A stretch of DNA of 64,000 nt from Trichobilharzia regenti (taxonomy: Eukaryota > Platyhelminthes > Trematoda > Strigeidida > Schistosomatidae): assembly GCA_944472135.2 (NCBI GenBank), contig OX235266.1, forward strand, positions 12,999,925-13,063,924. The letters run 5' to 3'. Shown here piece after piece: positions 43,890 through 55,204 of this stretch. A program made the translations under genes and the position numbers. The notes below the pieces were generated by a model, which was not told where the DNA came from, searched no databases, and worked only from the letters and a program-made list of their open reading frames with translations. Positions within the stretch are counted from its first letter, which is position 1, and every line of letters begins with the position of its first letter.

Positions 43890-44560
43890 TTTAATCTGCA
43901 GAAGTCTTGCATTCCATCCTCGACAGAGGAGTTTCACATTATGAATTAAACTACCCTCCAAAACGTCTTATTTCTTTTAATTATTGTTATTTCCACACAA
44001 TAATCAATTAATTTTACAAGTCAGTCGTCTAGCCAACTTAAATTTCATTCATGTGTGCCCTATTTACCTCAACAATGAATCAAAAAATTTCGTATTAACA
44101 AGAGTAGTAATAACTTACCAGATTTGACCAAATACACTAGATGTAGAGTAATAAAGATGTCAAGAAGTTGCATTTAATGTTATAATAATATTCTTAATAA
44201 TAATGACGACAGCTTTATTCTGAAGATTTGCTTTCACAAATCGTATATAATCCTTAGAATACTCTCCCTTCGTATGTAGAATATTCAAATAGGCACACGT
44301 TCATCAGAATGTCTTTTGAAACAATATCTGCCGACCTACTGTGGTTTTCTTCCATTCATGATGGTAAGTTTCAGGCTATTTGAAAATAGGCGTGATTTAC
44401 AGATTAAAATTCAACAGTGAAATAGGATAACTAAAACCATATAAAATTGGGAAAAAAAGTGACGTGTTTTCATGAATGTGTAATAGGGTGTTGCAGTGAT
44501 TTAAGTGGGCTTGCATTGTAGTCATCATGTAAATGTGTACACAGAAAACCTTCATCAAAT
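43890..44560 (+). repeat. Repeat F, copy 2
   Basis: See 16,100-16,780. Here PLE-1 follows directly. Confidence 0.7.
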
Positions 44561-45480
44561 GACTGTCAGTATTTTCATTAATTCAGTTTCGTGGCTTTGA
44601 AATACAAACACAATCTGATAAAGTGTTTGGTACACAGGACAAGAGCAATCTGCTCTCAGAAATGTCTTATTGAAGAGGTTAATATTATTAGACATTTGGT
44701 GAGTGACAACAGTTACCCAGAAAAATTCTTTCTCTCTGAAATATGAATCAGAAATCAGAGTATTCCAAAGTACCTACACTTCCGAAAAATGGCTTGTTCT
44801 TAAAACTTCAGGTCTTTGGGAATAACGCCAGTGAGATACTAACACAACGTCTAAGGAATGATGTAAAAAGAGTATTCACGGCTGTGTTTTCAAAACCACC
44901 ATTATTTTGCTTTCTCGAGTAAAAGATAACGTGCCTAATTTCGTCTCTTCCATGTGTGTGTGTATCTACCAATTTAACTCCTCCCATGGGGCCAGTTACA
45001 CAGGCCGTTCAATTACGCGTGTTCATCGCTGGATTTCCGAACACCATAGTGTGTGTGGTTGGTTGAATAAAGGACAAACAAAATCCATTCGTGGCGCTAT
45101 TCTACCTCATTTTGTGGATACAAGACACAAGACTGATGTCAACGAGACGGCTTTCAAAGTATTATTTACAGCACACCAACTAATCTTAACTTACGTAACC
45201 CAAGAGTTCTACTGCAAATTTGCTGAGGCTGGCTATTGGAGTCAACATTAGGAAGCCGTACCTATATATCCAAAGGGGGGTGTTGGTTCAGACATTGTTC
45301 CCACCTTGGCCATCAAGGTTCTGCATAACATATTGATAGTATTAAAAAACACCAATATTGTAAGTGGCGATTACTCTAGGATATTCCATATATATGTATA
45401 AATATTTTTATATATAATTGTGGAGCCAGAAGACGAAATTATCGAAAAGAATTTTCTTTTCTCAATTCTTTTTTCAAAAT
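44560..45480 (+). pseudogene. PLE-1 remnant with open GIY-YIG endonuclease
   Basis: Linker fragments (TLPKNGLFLKLQVFGNNASE region) precede a 114-codon open endonuclease (44,907-45,251): FNSSHGASYTGRSITRVHRW, ISEHHSVCGWLNKGQTKSI, HFVDTRHKTDVNETAFKVLF. The YIG tyrosine pair reads YTG and one conserved cysteine is H. The tail to 45,480 contains GCCAGAAGACGAAATTATCG and AAAAGAATTTTC, as in the 41.7-kb copy. Confidence 0.8.
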
Positions 45481-45879
45481 GTCTGAATGGAGATTTTCGC
45501 TGTAAATATAGATATTTACCGGCGGCCATCATCATCCGACGTGTCACACACGTGGTTCCAGAACGCTTCACGAAGAAATTCTGCTGAGGCGGGAATATCA
45601 ACTAGGGCAAAATATGAACCTGAAGCTCATAGGAATGTGAAGCATATGAAGATGGCAAACACTCAGTGGAACCATTGCTGACTTTGAGTGCCACTCCGAT
45701 AGTGTTATTAACTAGACTTATAGACGAAATGTTTTTTTTCAAATCAAGGCCTGAAGACAGACTATTACATTTGAAACGTAAAAAATTCGAAATTGTTTAG
45801 AAAGTATAGACTACAGATGATTCTTGAAGAAAAACCACGGCAAGGTTTTATAACGACTTTTAGAACGGCTTGTAGGGAA

Positions 45880-46278
45880 TTTGTTTGTACGATTGGTTGG
45901 AGGATTCCATCATGAGCTGACATCAATTTGAGAACCATAGGAAAACCACCGCTGGAGTACTGAACAGCCGTTTTGTCCAAGTTTTGAGACTCTTAAATAG
46001 TATGCAAACACCGGGGTTTGAACCCAGGACCCAGGTACCAGGCAAGGTGGTAGACCATTAGGCCACTGAGATCGGATTCAATGGTCAGTCCATGAATTTG
46101 AACTTCTGCCAATTCATGATCAGGTCCCAGCGGCCTAATGGTATACCACATCGCCTTGTAACTAGGTCCTGGGTATTAAATCCGGTGTGTGGGTTCTGAT
46201 GAAGAGTCTCAAACCAGGACGAAAACGACTGTCCAGTACTTCCAGCTGGTTTTTCGATGGTTATCTCCAACCAAAACA
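45880..46278. mobile_element. SINE-C head-to-head pair
   Basis: Antisense copy 45,880-46,118 includes tail, boxes (GGGGTTTGAACCCAGG on +) and the 5' block TTCTGCCAATTCATGA. Sense copy 46,119-46,278 runs from CAGGTCCCAGCGGCCTAATG through a ribozyme relic (first core C is A) to the GGTTATCTCC block and stops. The right-hand 3' end is truncated. Confidence 0.8.
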
Positions 46279-46279
46279 A

Positions 46280-47085
46280 TGTGTATATCGGAATATTTAG
46301 AAAAAATGCTGTGGATGTATAAAAATGGCTAAGAATGTCTATGGTTGAAAAGGTACACACTATCGTACATTACCGATATCATTCGAATTTCGTACTCTTT
46401 TTTTATTTCATAACTTACCAACCAAGATTAAATAATTTCCTATGCAGTAATAAAGACACAGTCATTATTCAAATCTTTGTGCTTAAGAAAATAACTTGTG
46501 AAGTATTTCTGTCAAAATCAAAACTCTTTCTGGAGGTGTTAAGCATCCAGTGTTTCTACTAATCCATTGAAAATGTAATGTTAGGTTTATAACTACAATT
46601 ACAAATGTCGGTCAATGCGTAAATACTAGAATCCCTGGAATCTGATACTTAGAATTCTAAATCTCTGTCCTCTTTGGATTTCAGCCTCCACAGAAATGTG
46701 TCTCATTGGCTTAAGAACCTAACTTTTCACCAATTGATCTTATTCTAATGTCGGTGCACTGGTAATACCATCTGTTTTCACCCAGTAAGTGGTACATAAA
46801 ACACATATTTCTGGCAATTAAGAATAAATGACATCAACTGTAAACAACTTAGAGTTAATAGCGATATACTTTCCACTGCAATATTTAGATTTTTGGAAAA
46901 AGACACCTCAAGTGACACACTCAACGATCATGGTGTTATCGAAGATCTAAGTTGGCTAGTTGAGGCGAGAGATCGTCAATATTGGATCAGCTAATCCAAA
47001 AAAAATGATACTGTGGCACACTTGATGGTACTGTTACCTTTACTGAATCTATCACATATATATTTTGTTTAAAAAAATAGTGTAC
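46280..47085. other. No gene recognised
   Basis: AT-rich sequence. A patch at 46,700-46,800 loosely resembles 17,320-17,410 (CACCAATTGATCTT, CCCAGTAAGTG), perhaps an old SINE. Confidence 0.35.
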
Positions 47086-47089
47086 AAGG

Positions 47090-48500
47090 AAACTTAGTTT
47101 ATTGCTGAATATGCATCATTAAACTTGTCAAGGATGTTCATTGCAAAGAAGGGAGATGGCACACTAAGAAGGAGAGTGTATAGGAAACCTACAACAACAG
47201 GTCAGTACACTCATTTTTTGAGTTTTGTACCTTTCAAATGTAAACGTAACTTGGTAAAGTGTCTGGTTCTAGATTAATCTGTTCAGACGACTACCTCAAT
47301 GAGGAGCTTAAGCTTATTAGAGAATTACTTAGAAAAATGGTTATCCAGATAAATTCATTGAGAAAAATATGAGATCAGCACCAAGGAGAGTCAGTATGGC
47401 AACAGTTCCGAGTAAACCAATGTCCATAAAATTGCAGTTCCTCGGTGACAACATCAGCGAAATAAATAAAACAGAGCCTGAAGAATGTAGTTAAAAGAGC
47501 TTATTATGCGGCAGAGGTACGCTGTCTCTTCACAACCAACAATATTCTACTTTCGAGAAATAAAGATAAACTACCTAAATTTACCTCTTCTATGTGTATC
47601 TACCGGAGATGGATTGGGCATACTCTGAGGAAACCATCAAGTGACATAACTAGACAAGCCATTGCTCGAGTGGAACCCGAAAGGGAGGCGGCGAGTTGGT
47701 CGTCCAAGGGTGACTTGGAGGAGGTCATGCGAGGAGGACATGTAAGCATCTGGACAGACCTGAAGCGGGGTGAAAAAGTTGGCAGGAAACATAAGGCAGT
47801 GGAGGTGCGCAGCTGAAGCCCTATGTTCCTCTAGGAACTAAAGAATACAATAATAATAAAGTGTATCTACCATTTTGACTGCAACTGCGGAGCCAGCTAC
47901 ATTGGACGTATAATTAGGAAGATTCATCATCGTATTTCCGAACATCATCCAACATGGTTAAGCAAGGGACAAACAAGATCTATTCGTAGCTCTAATTTAG
48001 CACACCTTGTAGATAGTGAGCATAAGGTGGACGTTAATACTGCATTTAAAATTATTTATTGCATTCCTACTAATCTTAAATTTGCTCTACGAGTTCGTCT
48101 TCTACATACATCTGAAGCAATAGGAATCCACCTGAAGAAGCCAAACTTGTGTGTTCAAAATATATATGTACAGTCACTTTCCTTACCGTGGCCATCGTTA
48201 CATGAACATAAAAACCGGACTACTTCGCCCCCCTCCCCCTAAGCATTTAAAAGTTATAAAAATTATAATTGTCCAAATTATTTTAGTTTTATTTATTTTG
48301 ACCACTTCATTTTTAATTACGTGTTGTCCTTGTAAAAATTAATTTATTCTAACCGTTTCTACCTTTTAATTGTGTGTACTGATTTTCTTCGTTTATTGCC
48401 AACCCATTGACATTTTGACACTGACTAATTATTGTTAACAAACATATCAGTGCCACTTGATGATTGGTAAACTGTTGTGTATTGTAATAAAAATGCTATA
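47090..48500 (+). pseudogene. PLE-1 remnant, RT end to 3' tail, with LINE insert
   Basis: GTLRRRVYRKPTTTGQYTHF, LSFVPFKCKRNLVKC, DDYLNEELKLIRELL and MSIKLQFLGDNISE (47,160-47,465) lead to SRNKDKLPKFTSSMCIY (about 47,555-47,603). The LINE insert follows, and the endonuclease resumes with FDCNCGASYIGRIIRKIHHR, ISEHHPTWLSKGQTRSI, HLVDSEHKVDVNTAFKIIY, RVRLLHTSEA and KKPNLCVQN to about 48,170. A pyrimidine/AT-rich tail follows to 48,500. One of the best-preserved PLE endonucleases here, and it keeps the YIG. Confidence 0.88.
47605..47860 (+). mobile_element. LINE-X 3' end, 256 bp, with 11-bp target duplication
   Basis: GTGTATCTACC flanks it exactly (47,594-47,604; 47,861-47,871). Inside are RRWIGHTLRKPSSDITRQAI, ARVEPEREAASW and the terminal GAAGCCCTATGTTCCTCTAG, ending in an (AAT)n tail. 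A severe 5' truncation. It fixes the exact 3' terminus of LINE-X and shows that this LINE inserted after the PLE. Confidence 0.93.
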
Positions 48501-48964
48501 CGTGTATATTGGAGTAGAGCCAGAGAGAGAGATGAGGATCTAATTGAAAAGTAAATATTTCTTCGCTGCTCAATCTGTGAAATATAAAAAGAAACGAAAA
48601 ACTGTTTTGACTCACATAAGGGATTCTAGCCATGTGCTGTATGGTAGTAATAATATTGATGATGATAATAGCCGACATTAATACATTATATACACGGCAA
48701 AAACTTTGTGAATTATGCCAGGTTTAACGCCTCTTATCAGTGCTTCAACTTCGACTGACATCGATCAATAGTTAAACTTTTAAAAAATCAACTTCCTACA
48801 AGCTAACTATCGAAAATTAGTCTGTTGTTTTCTAGTGACTGAGTAGTGGTCAGAGTTGACTAGAAATCTAGCGGGAGATTGTGATCAGCGGCATCCATCC
48901 AGTTAGAAGTGAGGAGGACTACTCACCAATGATATTGTCGCGTGCTAGTCACGATAAAAACATG

Positions 48965-49170
48965 AATTCGTAGAAGCTGGAGTCACTGAGTTAGGTCACA
49001 ATGGCTGAATGAACTACGAGTTTGCCTTGCTATTGGGGGTCCTAAGTTCGATACCTGGCAGGTGCTTGATTCCAAAGAGTCCAGAACGGTAAAGAAACAG
49101 CTGCTCAGTAATTCCTGTTGATCTTCAATCGTTCTCTAACTGATATCAATGTGTGGTGAGACTTGAAACA
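48965..49170 (+). mobile_element. SINE-C, degraded, sense
   Basis: CAATGGCTGAATGAACTACG, GGTCCTAAGTTCGATACC (B-box), CCAAAGAGTCCAGAACGGTA and AAGAAACAGCTGCTCAGTAA (ribozyme relic, core CAAAGA), then CGTTCTCTAACTGATATCAA. Confidence 0.65.
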
Positions 49171-49192
49171 AATTGAATCCTTACATAATAAC

Positions 49193-49252
49193 TCTCAGCA
49201 CCCAAATATTTTAGAACTATTCTGTCGAATCTTGACGACAGTTCGTTTGAAT
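49193..49252 (+). repeat. ~60-bp direct repeat, left
   Basis: Nearly identical to 50,976-51,035 (CCCAAATATTTTAGAACTAT, AATCTTGACGACAGTTCGTT). The pair brackets about 1.7 kb containing an antisense LINE-X and repeat M. Confidence 0.8.
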
Positions 49253-49699
49253 TATTTTGCAATCGAATTAAATTAACAAAGAAACTATGCAATTGGCACA
49301 ATCATCATCTCCGTTGTCTGCAACAAAATGCGTATCCTAAATCCGCAGCTATCGAGTCACCTGACAACTCCAGTAGGTCGAATATAGCAGCTCAATCTTC
49401 AGAAAGAAGACAAAGTAATAAGTTTGACAGAGTGGTTCATCTAAACTCTAATCCTAAACACCATAATTTTGAATATACGTCTAATCATAAAATTCTAGAC
49501 ACTAGCAGTTTAAACAGACAGGAAGATGTGATGTTAGCTGATGCATAGCAAATCCTGATTAATAAATAAAAATTGACGTCTCACTAATTAATAATACTTG
49601 GTCGAAATTCCTGACTGTCTGTATCTTCTTATAGAGACGTTAAGAGAAGTTTTACAACTGTTTACCCACACACGCATGCAAACTCTGTTTAAAGTGTTT

Positions 49700-50700
49700 A
49701 ACAAATATATTATTATTGTTCCCCTGGCTTTTTAGTGGAACATAGGGCTTCAACTGCACGTCTTTACTTGCTTCTCTCTTCTGCAGTACTTTTCACCTGC
49801 ATCAATGTTAGTTAATCCATACTGTTTCAACTCCTCTTCACATGTTCTCCTCCATGTCACCCTTGCACCGACGACCCACTCACCGCTTCCCTTTCGTGTT
49901 CCACTCGAGGGCTTGACGCGCGATGTCACCCAACGGCGGCCTCTTCAGCCGCGAATGTCCAATACATCTCCACTTTCTCCTGCATATTTCCTGTTGGTTG
50001 GCGATTGGTTCTCGTTTTGTTTCTTCCCATATTTTATTGTTGGTGGTTCTTTCCGGCCCGGCCATCTAATCTTCAGTATAGAACGGAGACAGTTGTTAAT
50101 AAAGGTCTGCAAAAGCCTGTTAGAAATATTCTTTGTGACCTGTCCGCCAAGTTTCTGATCCGTATAGAAGAACTGACTGACTTCACTTTTGTATTGAAAA
50201 TCTGACAGAATTTTGTTGTTGATGTTGGCTGGGTGATGACGATTTCCAGATTGGTTTCAGGTTGATGAATGTGTTTCTCGCCTCTCCGATTCTCACTCAA
50301 TTTGACATCCTCGTCCATTCCTACTGCCTGTAGTTGAGACAATGCTCAATACTACTAGATAAGTGAATGAAGTGACCTCTTTCAAATCGCTCCCGTTGAT
50401 GGTGCTTGACGCTGGATGTTGCTGTCGTTGTTGTTGTTGTTTGGTTATTTTCATAACCTCCGTCTTGTTTGTGTCCACTTGAGATCCTGTCTTCGCCGGC
50501 TGCTTCTTCGATCAGTTTGTCGGTTGGTTTTCGCTTGTAAGTCTTCGATTGTGTGTGACATCAAACATAAATCATCATCCACGCGCGAAATTCAGGTCTT
50601 CTAGGTTTTCACGTCGGTCCAGGATATCCCTGTCTTCTCGTTTCCCGCTGTCTGACGCATAATCCAGTCCACCACAATTAGGAATATTGTGGTTTAACAA
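49700..50700 (-). pseudogene. LINE-X, antisense, RT C-terminal half to 3' end
   Basis: On the - strand: WIMRQTAGNEKTG (about 50,680-50,640), the catalytic region frame-broken by the same GCGCGTG-type insertion as at 3.05 kb (about 50,575-50,590), LCLMSHTIEDLQAK, TKQQQQRQQHPAS (50,455-50,410, CAA/CAG tract), IFNTKVKSV, MAGPERTTNNKIWEETKREP (50,065-50,005), EICRRKWRCIGHSRLKRPPL, and the tail GAAGCCCTATGTTCCACTAA near 49,755. 5'-truncated. Confidence 0.85.
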
Positions 50701-50714
50701 AGGTACACCAATAT

Positions 50715-50970
50715 TTGTAAGTCCTGGGTCAAATTTTGATCACTGCTCATATAATTTTGTTTATTATACTTGTTGATACTTGTTTTATGAATCATGATTA
50801 AACACAGTTTTTAAAAACAAGAGATTTTCCTTACATATATAAAACTCTGTTATGTTAATTTCGATTAATTCCCCTGAATAAGTTCGGACCAAATTGCCGA
50901 AAGAAACGTTGGAATTACTCATTTCAATCTCGCTGAGATTTTACAAATATTATTTTTTACAAATATCTAC
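50715..50970 (+). repeat. Repeat M with hammerhead-like motif, copy 1
   Basis: Reverse complement of 59,500-59,750. Contains CTGAATAAGTTCGG...CCGAAAGAAACGTTGG (50,873-50,912). Stem GTTCGG/CCGAA can pair, but the core G of CTGAAGA is T here. Confidence 0.6.
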
Positions 50971-50975
50971 TTCTC

Positions 50976-51035
50976 ACTCAGCGCCCAAATATTTTAGAAC
51001 TATTCTGTCAAATCTTGACGACAGTTCGTTTGAAT
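50976..51035 (+). repeat. ~60-bp direct repeat, right
   Basis: Partner of 49,193-49,252. Confidence 0.8.
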
Positions 51036-51039
51036 AATA

Positions 51040-51925
51040 ACTCATATGTTTGAAGATATAATCGAAGTAGTAGGTGTGTAGTCACATTATGTATACTAGA
51101 GAACAAGTAAGTGAATTTCTGGTTTATTCAACACCACTACATGGAAAAAAAACGATTTGACTCACTTTAAAGGGTAGGGAACGTGGAAACTATGTGCAAA
51201 AGGAATTCACACGACTGAGCGGTAGTGAATTCATACATTTGGTGACTGAATTTTAGAGTATAGTAATATAACCAATACAGACGTGGATATAAGAGTGACC
51301 AGGTCGGTGGAGAGATTTTTGTTCAGCGCATTCATTAACTTACTTGTGCTCTTCTTCTTTTTGCGTGTGTTCCTTAGTCTCCTGCCAACCAGTATGTTGT
51401 AACAAGTGTATTATGACACTTCACTTGATTTTGAGTAACGAGAAAAATAAGTCGTTCGCTGTGAATTTTATCCTGAATCTTTTCAAACAGACCTTTAGGA
51501 GAGGAGTCTTTATGAAGTGTTACAACTGAGACTGACATTATCCAAATTGTTACTTCAGGGAAGGCCTGTTCACAGTAATTGAAAGATTTAAAAGTTGCTT
51601 CCTTTAAATAATTTTTTGGTGGCCGACGTGTGATTGAGAGACAAGATATCATAACAGTAAAAGGATCCTTTGTGCCCTGTTACACAGAAAATTGCTTTTC
51701 ATGCTGATATCATGATGACAGTAACGCTGCTGTCAGAATACCAGTGGTTTGCAGACAACATGAGGGAAGCAGAATACAGTTAACTGCCAGAGGAAATGAT
51801 TTACATGAACACGAATATCATCGAAGATTTAGCGACTGACACCCGAATTAGGCGAGTTCCTAGCTTTGTAAAAAGGCCTTACAGTACAACAATTCTGAGA
51901 GTGGTTTTGTCAGACAGTATAAAAT
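51040..51925. other. No gene recognised; loose repeat G similarity
   Basis: 51,130-51,540 loosely resembles repeat G. Antisense open frame 51,374-51,652 (92 codons) has no recognised motif. Confidence 0.35.
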
Positions 51926-51929
51926 AAGT

Positions 51930-52400
51930 TATCGTTTTATTCAGATACATCAGGATAATTGTTTCTAAATAGTGGAACCAGATTTGGAAACAATGAGTGG
52001 GAAGTCCAGGAGTGAAATGAAAGAGATTGCTTGAGGCTGAGGTGAGAGACCATGTTTCAAACATGTGGTCAGATAAAAAGGACCGTAGTAAATAAGACAG
52101 AATGGAGATATGTTGTTGAAGTCAAATTTTTCACTTGCAGCTCAAGGGAACAATAATAGTAAGCTGAGGCCTAATCACAGGCATCCACTGAGTTTATTTA
52201 TAGAGAAAGAAAAACTCCGGCATATGACTACTCCTCTGTGTATATATTTATATGAATTCACATTAGTGAAAACTACCCATAATGGCTACAGGGAGCAGAT
52301 TCCAGTTCAATCAAAAGTGCTATAAATCCTGACACTATCTACACTGACTCATTATTCACAGTCATTTACAAAGTGATCTATATGTATATATATAGTCATC
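51930..52400 (+). repeat. Dispersed repeat I, copy 2
   Basis: Collinear with 5,040-5,475. Confidence 0.55.
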
Positions 52401-52619
52401 CCTCTACCATGATAAACAAATATTCCTAATAGCGAGTAAAAGAACTCAATAACGGTTGACTTACTAGGGTAATTGTATAGTCGGTAGTGTATTACTTTTC
52501 CCTGAAATAGGAACTATATTTAAAGAAACAGAAGTATAACGGAAACTTTACAGTAGAGAAAATCAATAAACAACAAGTTCAGTTGATGTAAGGGGATAAA
52601 ACATAGGCACTGTGATGGG

Positions 52620-52745
52620 AGAGTATAACTCCATTGTGGATAAAATTTGATTTTTTGATAAAAGCACACAATGTTGTTATATAGTGACGTTTACTGATGA
52701 CCACGTTTCGAGGACAAATTATTGAGGCTCATAATAATATCAAGT
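52620..52745 (+). repeat. Repeat H copy
   Basis: CATTGTGGATAAAATTTGAT, GATAAAAGCACACAATGTTG, ACTGATGACCACGTTTCGAG, GCTCATAATAATATCAAGTC: the antisense-type half of repeat H. Confidence 0.65.
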
Positions 52746-52800
52746 CACTCTCACCACTTTCTTGTTTCATTTATGTTTAAAATATCAAAACAAGTGGTAA

Positions 52801-53051
52801 TGTGGTGAGAGCAGGCCGTGAGAAAATATGTACAAGGCTGATTCGACAACCAATCACAGCAAAGTTAACGTGCCAAAATATGATTCGCAGATAGAGAACT
52901 CTATTTGTCGAGGAATCCCGAAACAACCAATCAGATGACTGCGCTTGTCTACTTGCATAAGCTATAATAATGTATGTGAAATATGTATAAATACGTGTTG
53001 ATTATCATAATAAAACGATCTGTTGCCTGGCCCTTGTCTTCTGTTGTTACA
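52801..53051 (+). mobile_element. Solo LTR, copy 2 (shorter)
   Basis: TGTGGTGAGAGC...TGTTGTTACA flanked by GTAA at 52,797-52,800 and 53,052-53,055. CCAAT at 52,850-52,854, TATAAATA at 52,986-52,993, and the TGTTGCCTGGCCCTTGTCTT end block as in copy 1. It is 83 bp shorter; the largest gap removes the TGGCTGCTAGCC...ATATT stretch after the first 12 bp. It sits at the tail of an antisense PLE. Confidence 0.9.
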
Positions 53052-53055
53052 GTAA

Positions 53056-54060
53056 GTCAGCGAAGAGACTCTTTTCAATGAATTTATCATCAAGCTGTAC
53101 AATCGTATATGTATCAATGGTTTTTAAGAAATTATATCCGGCGAGGGAAATTAAATCATAGGTGTGAGTGCATAAAATAATAATAATATGAAATGCAAAT
53201 AAAATTAAAATGTTTGTGATTATAATCATAGTTAAATGTCAAGTGACAAAGCAAATTAATGTCTTATATACAATGATTCATAGGATACATAGGGCCCTGA
53301 ATAATAGGATCAGTAGGCAAACGGAACAAGAACGAAAAGGTTAGGTAACATTGTGTGAAATTTGGCATCATAAAATTAAATGCTGCAAAAGAGAATCGAT
53401 TTAGAATTACAAGTGAAATCAATGAAATAATACCGATGACAGTAATAGTAACAATTGATGTGATAATGGAAGAGTATACAAATAGAATAGACGAAATGAA
53501 AAAAATGTTATAGCCAAATATGATTAACGATTACCATACCTTAGCATAGAGGGATTAAGACCATGAAAGTTGGAGGGGCTAAACGAACGTTGTCTGTGCA
53601 CAGAGATCCGGCTTTTCTGTTTCGATAGCCAAAGCTTCAGCAATATAGATGAGTCAGGTATGCAAAGATTTGGGTAAATTAATCTTTGCCTTGTAGATGA
53701 CTTTAAAGGTGGAGGCTATAGATATAGGGTGATCATAATCGACCAGGTATTCAATGATCGCGCTTCTTATTGCTCCACTTCCATCTCTTCCTAACCATGC
53801 AGGATAGTGTTCTTGCACCCTCTTGGACAAAACTCGAGTCGAACGACCGATATACCTAGCTTCACACGAGCCAGTGAACTGAAGAACGCACATAGAGTTG
53901 GTCAACAGCGGGATCTTGTCCTTCAGGTTACTCAACCATAATGGTCGACTGGTAAAGGCTGTTCTCAGAGATGCAGCAGGAAATCTTCTTATCGAGGACT
54001 GTGATATCCTTCTTTTCATGAAATCGGAAGCTAAGACACTTTTACATTCAAGCTAATGTT
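53056..54060 (-). pseudogene. PLE remnant, antisense, open GIY-YIG endonuclease
   Basis: On the - strand, an open 121-codon stretch (54,019-53,654): FPAASLRTAFTSRPLWLSNL, KDKIPLLTNSMCVLQF, CEARYIGRSTRVLSKRVQEH (about 53,865-53,806), YPAWLGRDGSGAIRSAI, STFKVIYKAKINLP, then LCIQ-type C-terminus and an AT-rich tail to 53,056 that matches 32,110-32,700 and 31,895-32,095. YIG is intact. The RT is missing. Confidence 0.85.
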
Positions 54061-54279
54061 TAGTGTTTTCATGGGTGAGGATGATGAGTCACCTTTTATG
54101 GGATATGAATGTATATTCGTGTCCATTAAACATGGTGGAAGTCTATTTTCTATCAGGATTTTCCTCAAAAGATTTAACTCATCCTCTACAGTATCAGGGC
54201 TAAATATGTGCCAAATGCGAGTGGTAGGCGACCGGATCAGGTTTCATTTTTTTATTTACATGAGTAAAAAATTGATGAT

Positions 54280-54545
54280 TAGAAATTTGAACAAAATCAA
54301 TATAAGATAAAGTTACTTGTTAGAATGTTATCATGTGAATTGAATACACTGTAACATTATTTATTATCCTCTGATATGACTGGTGGTAGTAATATCTTCC
54401 ATATCTCTAGTATTCACGTTGTGTCACTTCTATTGCATATGTTCGGTGTGTAGACTCGATGAATCAGGATTCAGTAATCAATCTTTCTCGCGTTCCACCT
54501 ACGTGCATTACTCTTTAGAACTTTGACTCTTTCTCACCTTATTGT
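54280..54545 (-). mobile_element. PLE-3 3' tail, antisense
   Basis: Reverse complement matches 29,305-29,560: GATTACTGAATCCTG, CATCGAGTCTACAC, GAAGTGACAC, GATATTACTACCACCAGTCA, GAGGATAATAAATAATGTTA, TTCTAACAAGTAACTTTATC. Confidence 0.65.
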
Positions 54546-54779
54546 GTGGTTGTGTGTTAATGCATGCAGAGAAATGCATATATCATTATTAGTTTCACTA
54601 TTATTCTTATTTTGATTTGGAACTTTTCTGATCTTCCTAAGGAATTTTATAGGGTAGTTATTTAACTATCAACCGGCTATTCTTCCAAATGTTTCACTTT
54701 ACCATTTAGTTCATCAAAATGATGATATGAATTAAAGTCAGAATGCGTTTGACTTTTTTACAAACGCCGCTACTGTGCA

Positions 54780-54985
54780 GTTGACCTCCTACGGTTCGTT
54801 TTATTTTAAAATCTACCAACATAACTAATTCTTCAATGCATTTTTCATTCATGTATATATATAAATGAACCCAGATAGTTGTGTGAATAGTGCCTTAATA
54901 TGATTATGAGCAGCAATAATTTGTACTCGAAACTTAATCATCAGTAAATGTGTGATTTTATCAAAATAAAATTTTATCCATAATG
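54780..54985 (+). repeat. Repeat H copy with leader
   Basis: GATTATGAGCAGCAATAATT, TGTACTCGAAACTTAATCAT, TGTGATTTTATCAAAATAAA. The upstream ~100 bp (TTTTATTTTAAAATCTACCA, CATAACTAATTCTTC) also match 40,225-40,290, so the repeat extends 5' of the conserved core. Confidence 0.6.
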
Positions 54986-55039
54986 GAATAATTAAGTTGG
55001 TTGATAATTTTTACCACGGATCAATTTAATGAAGCAATT

Positions 55040-55166
55040 TACTGATTGAGCTTACCCTTCGCATTACCAGCTTCAAGTGAATGTATCAACGAGAGGAATG
55101 TAATTACCAAAAAGCACAGCATTTTCACTTATCTTTACACATCAAATAATGCATCAGTCAATTTTA

Positions 55167-55204
<38 letters not shown>

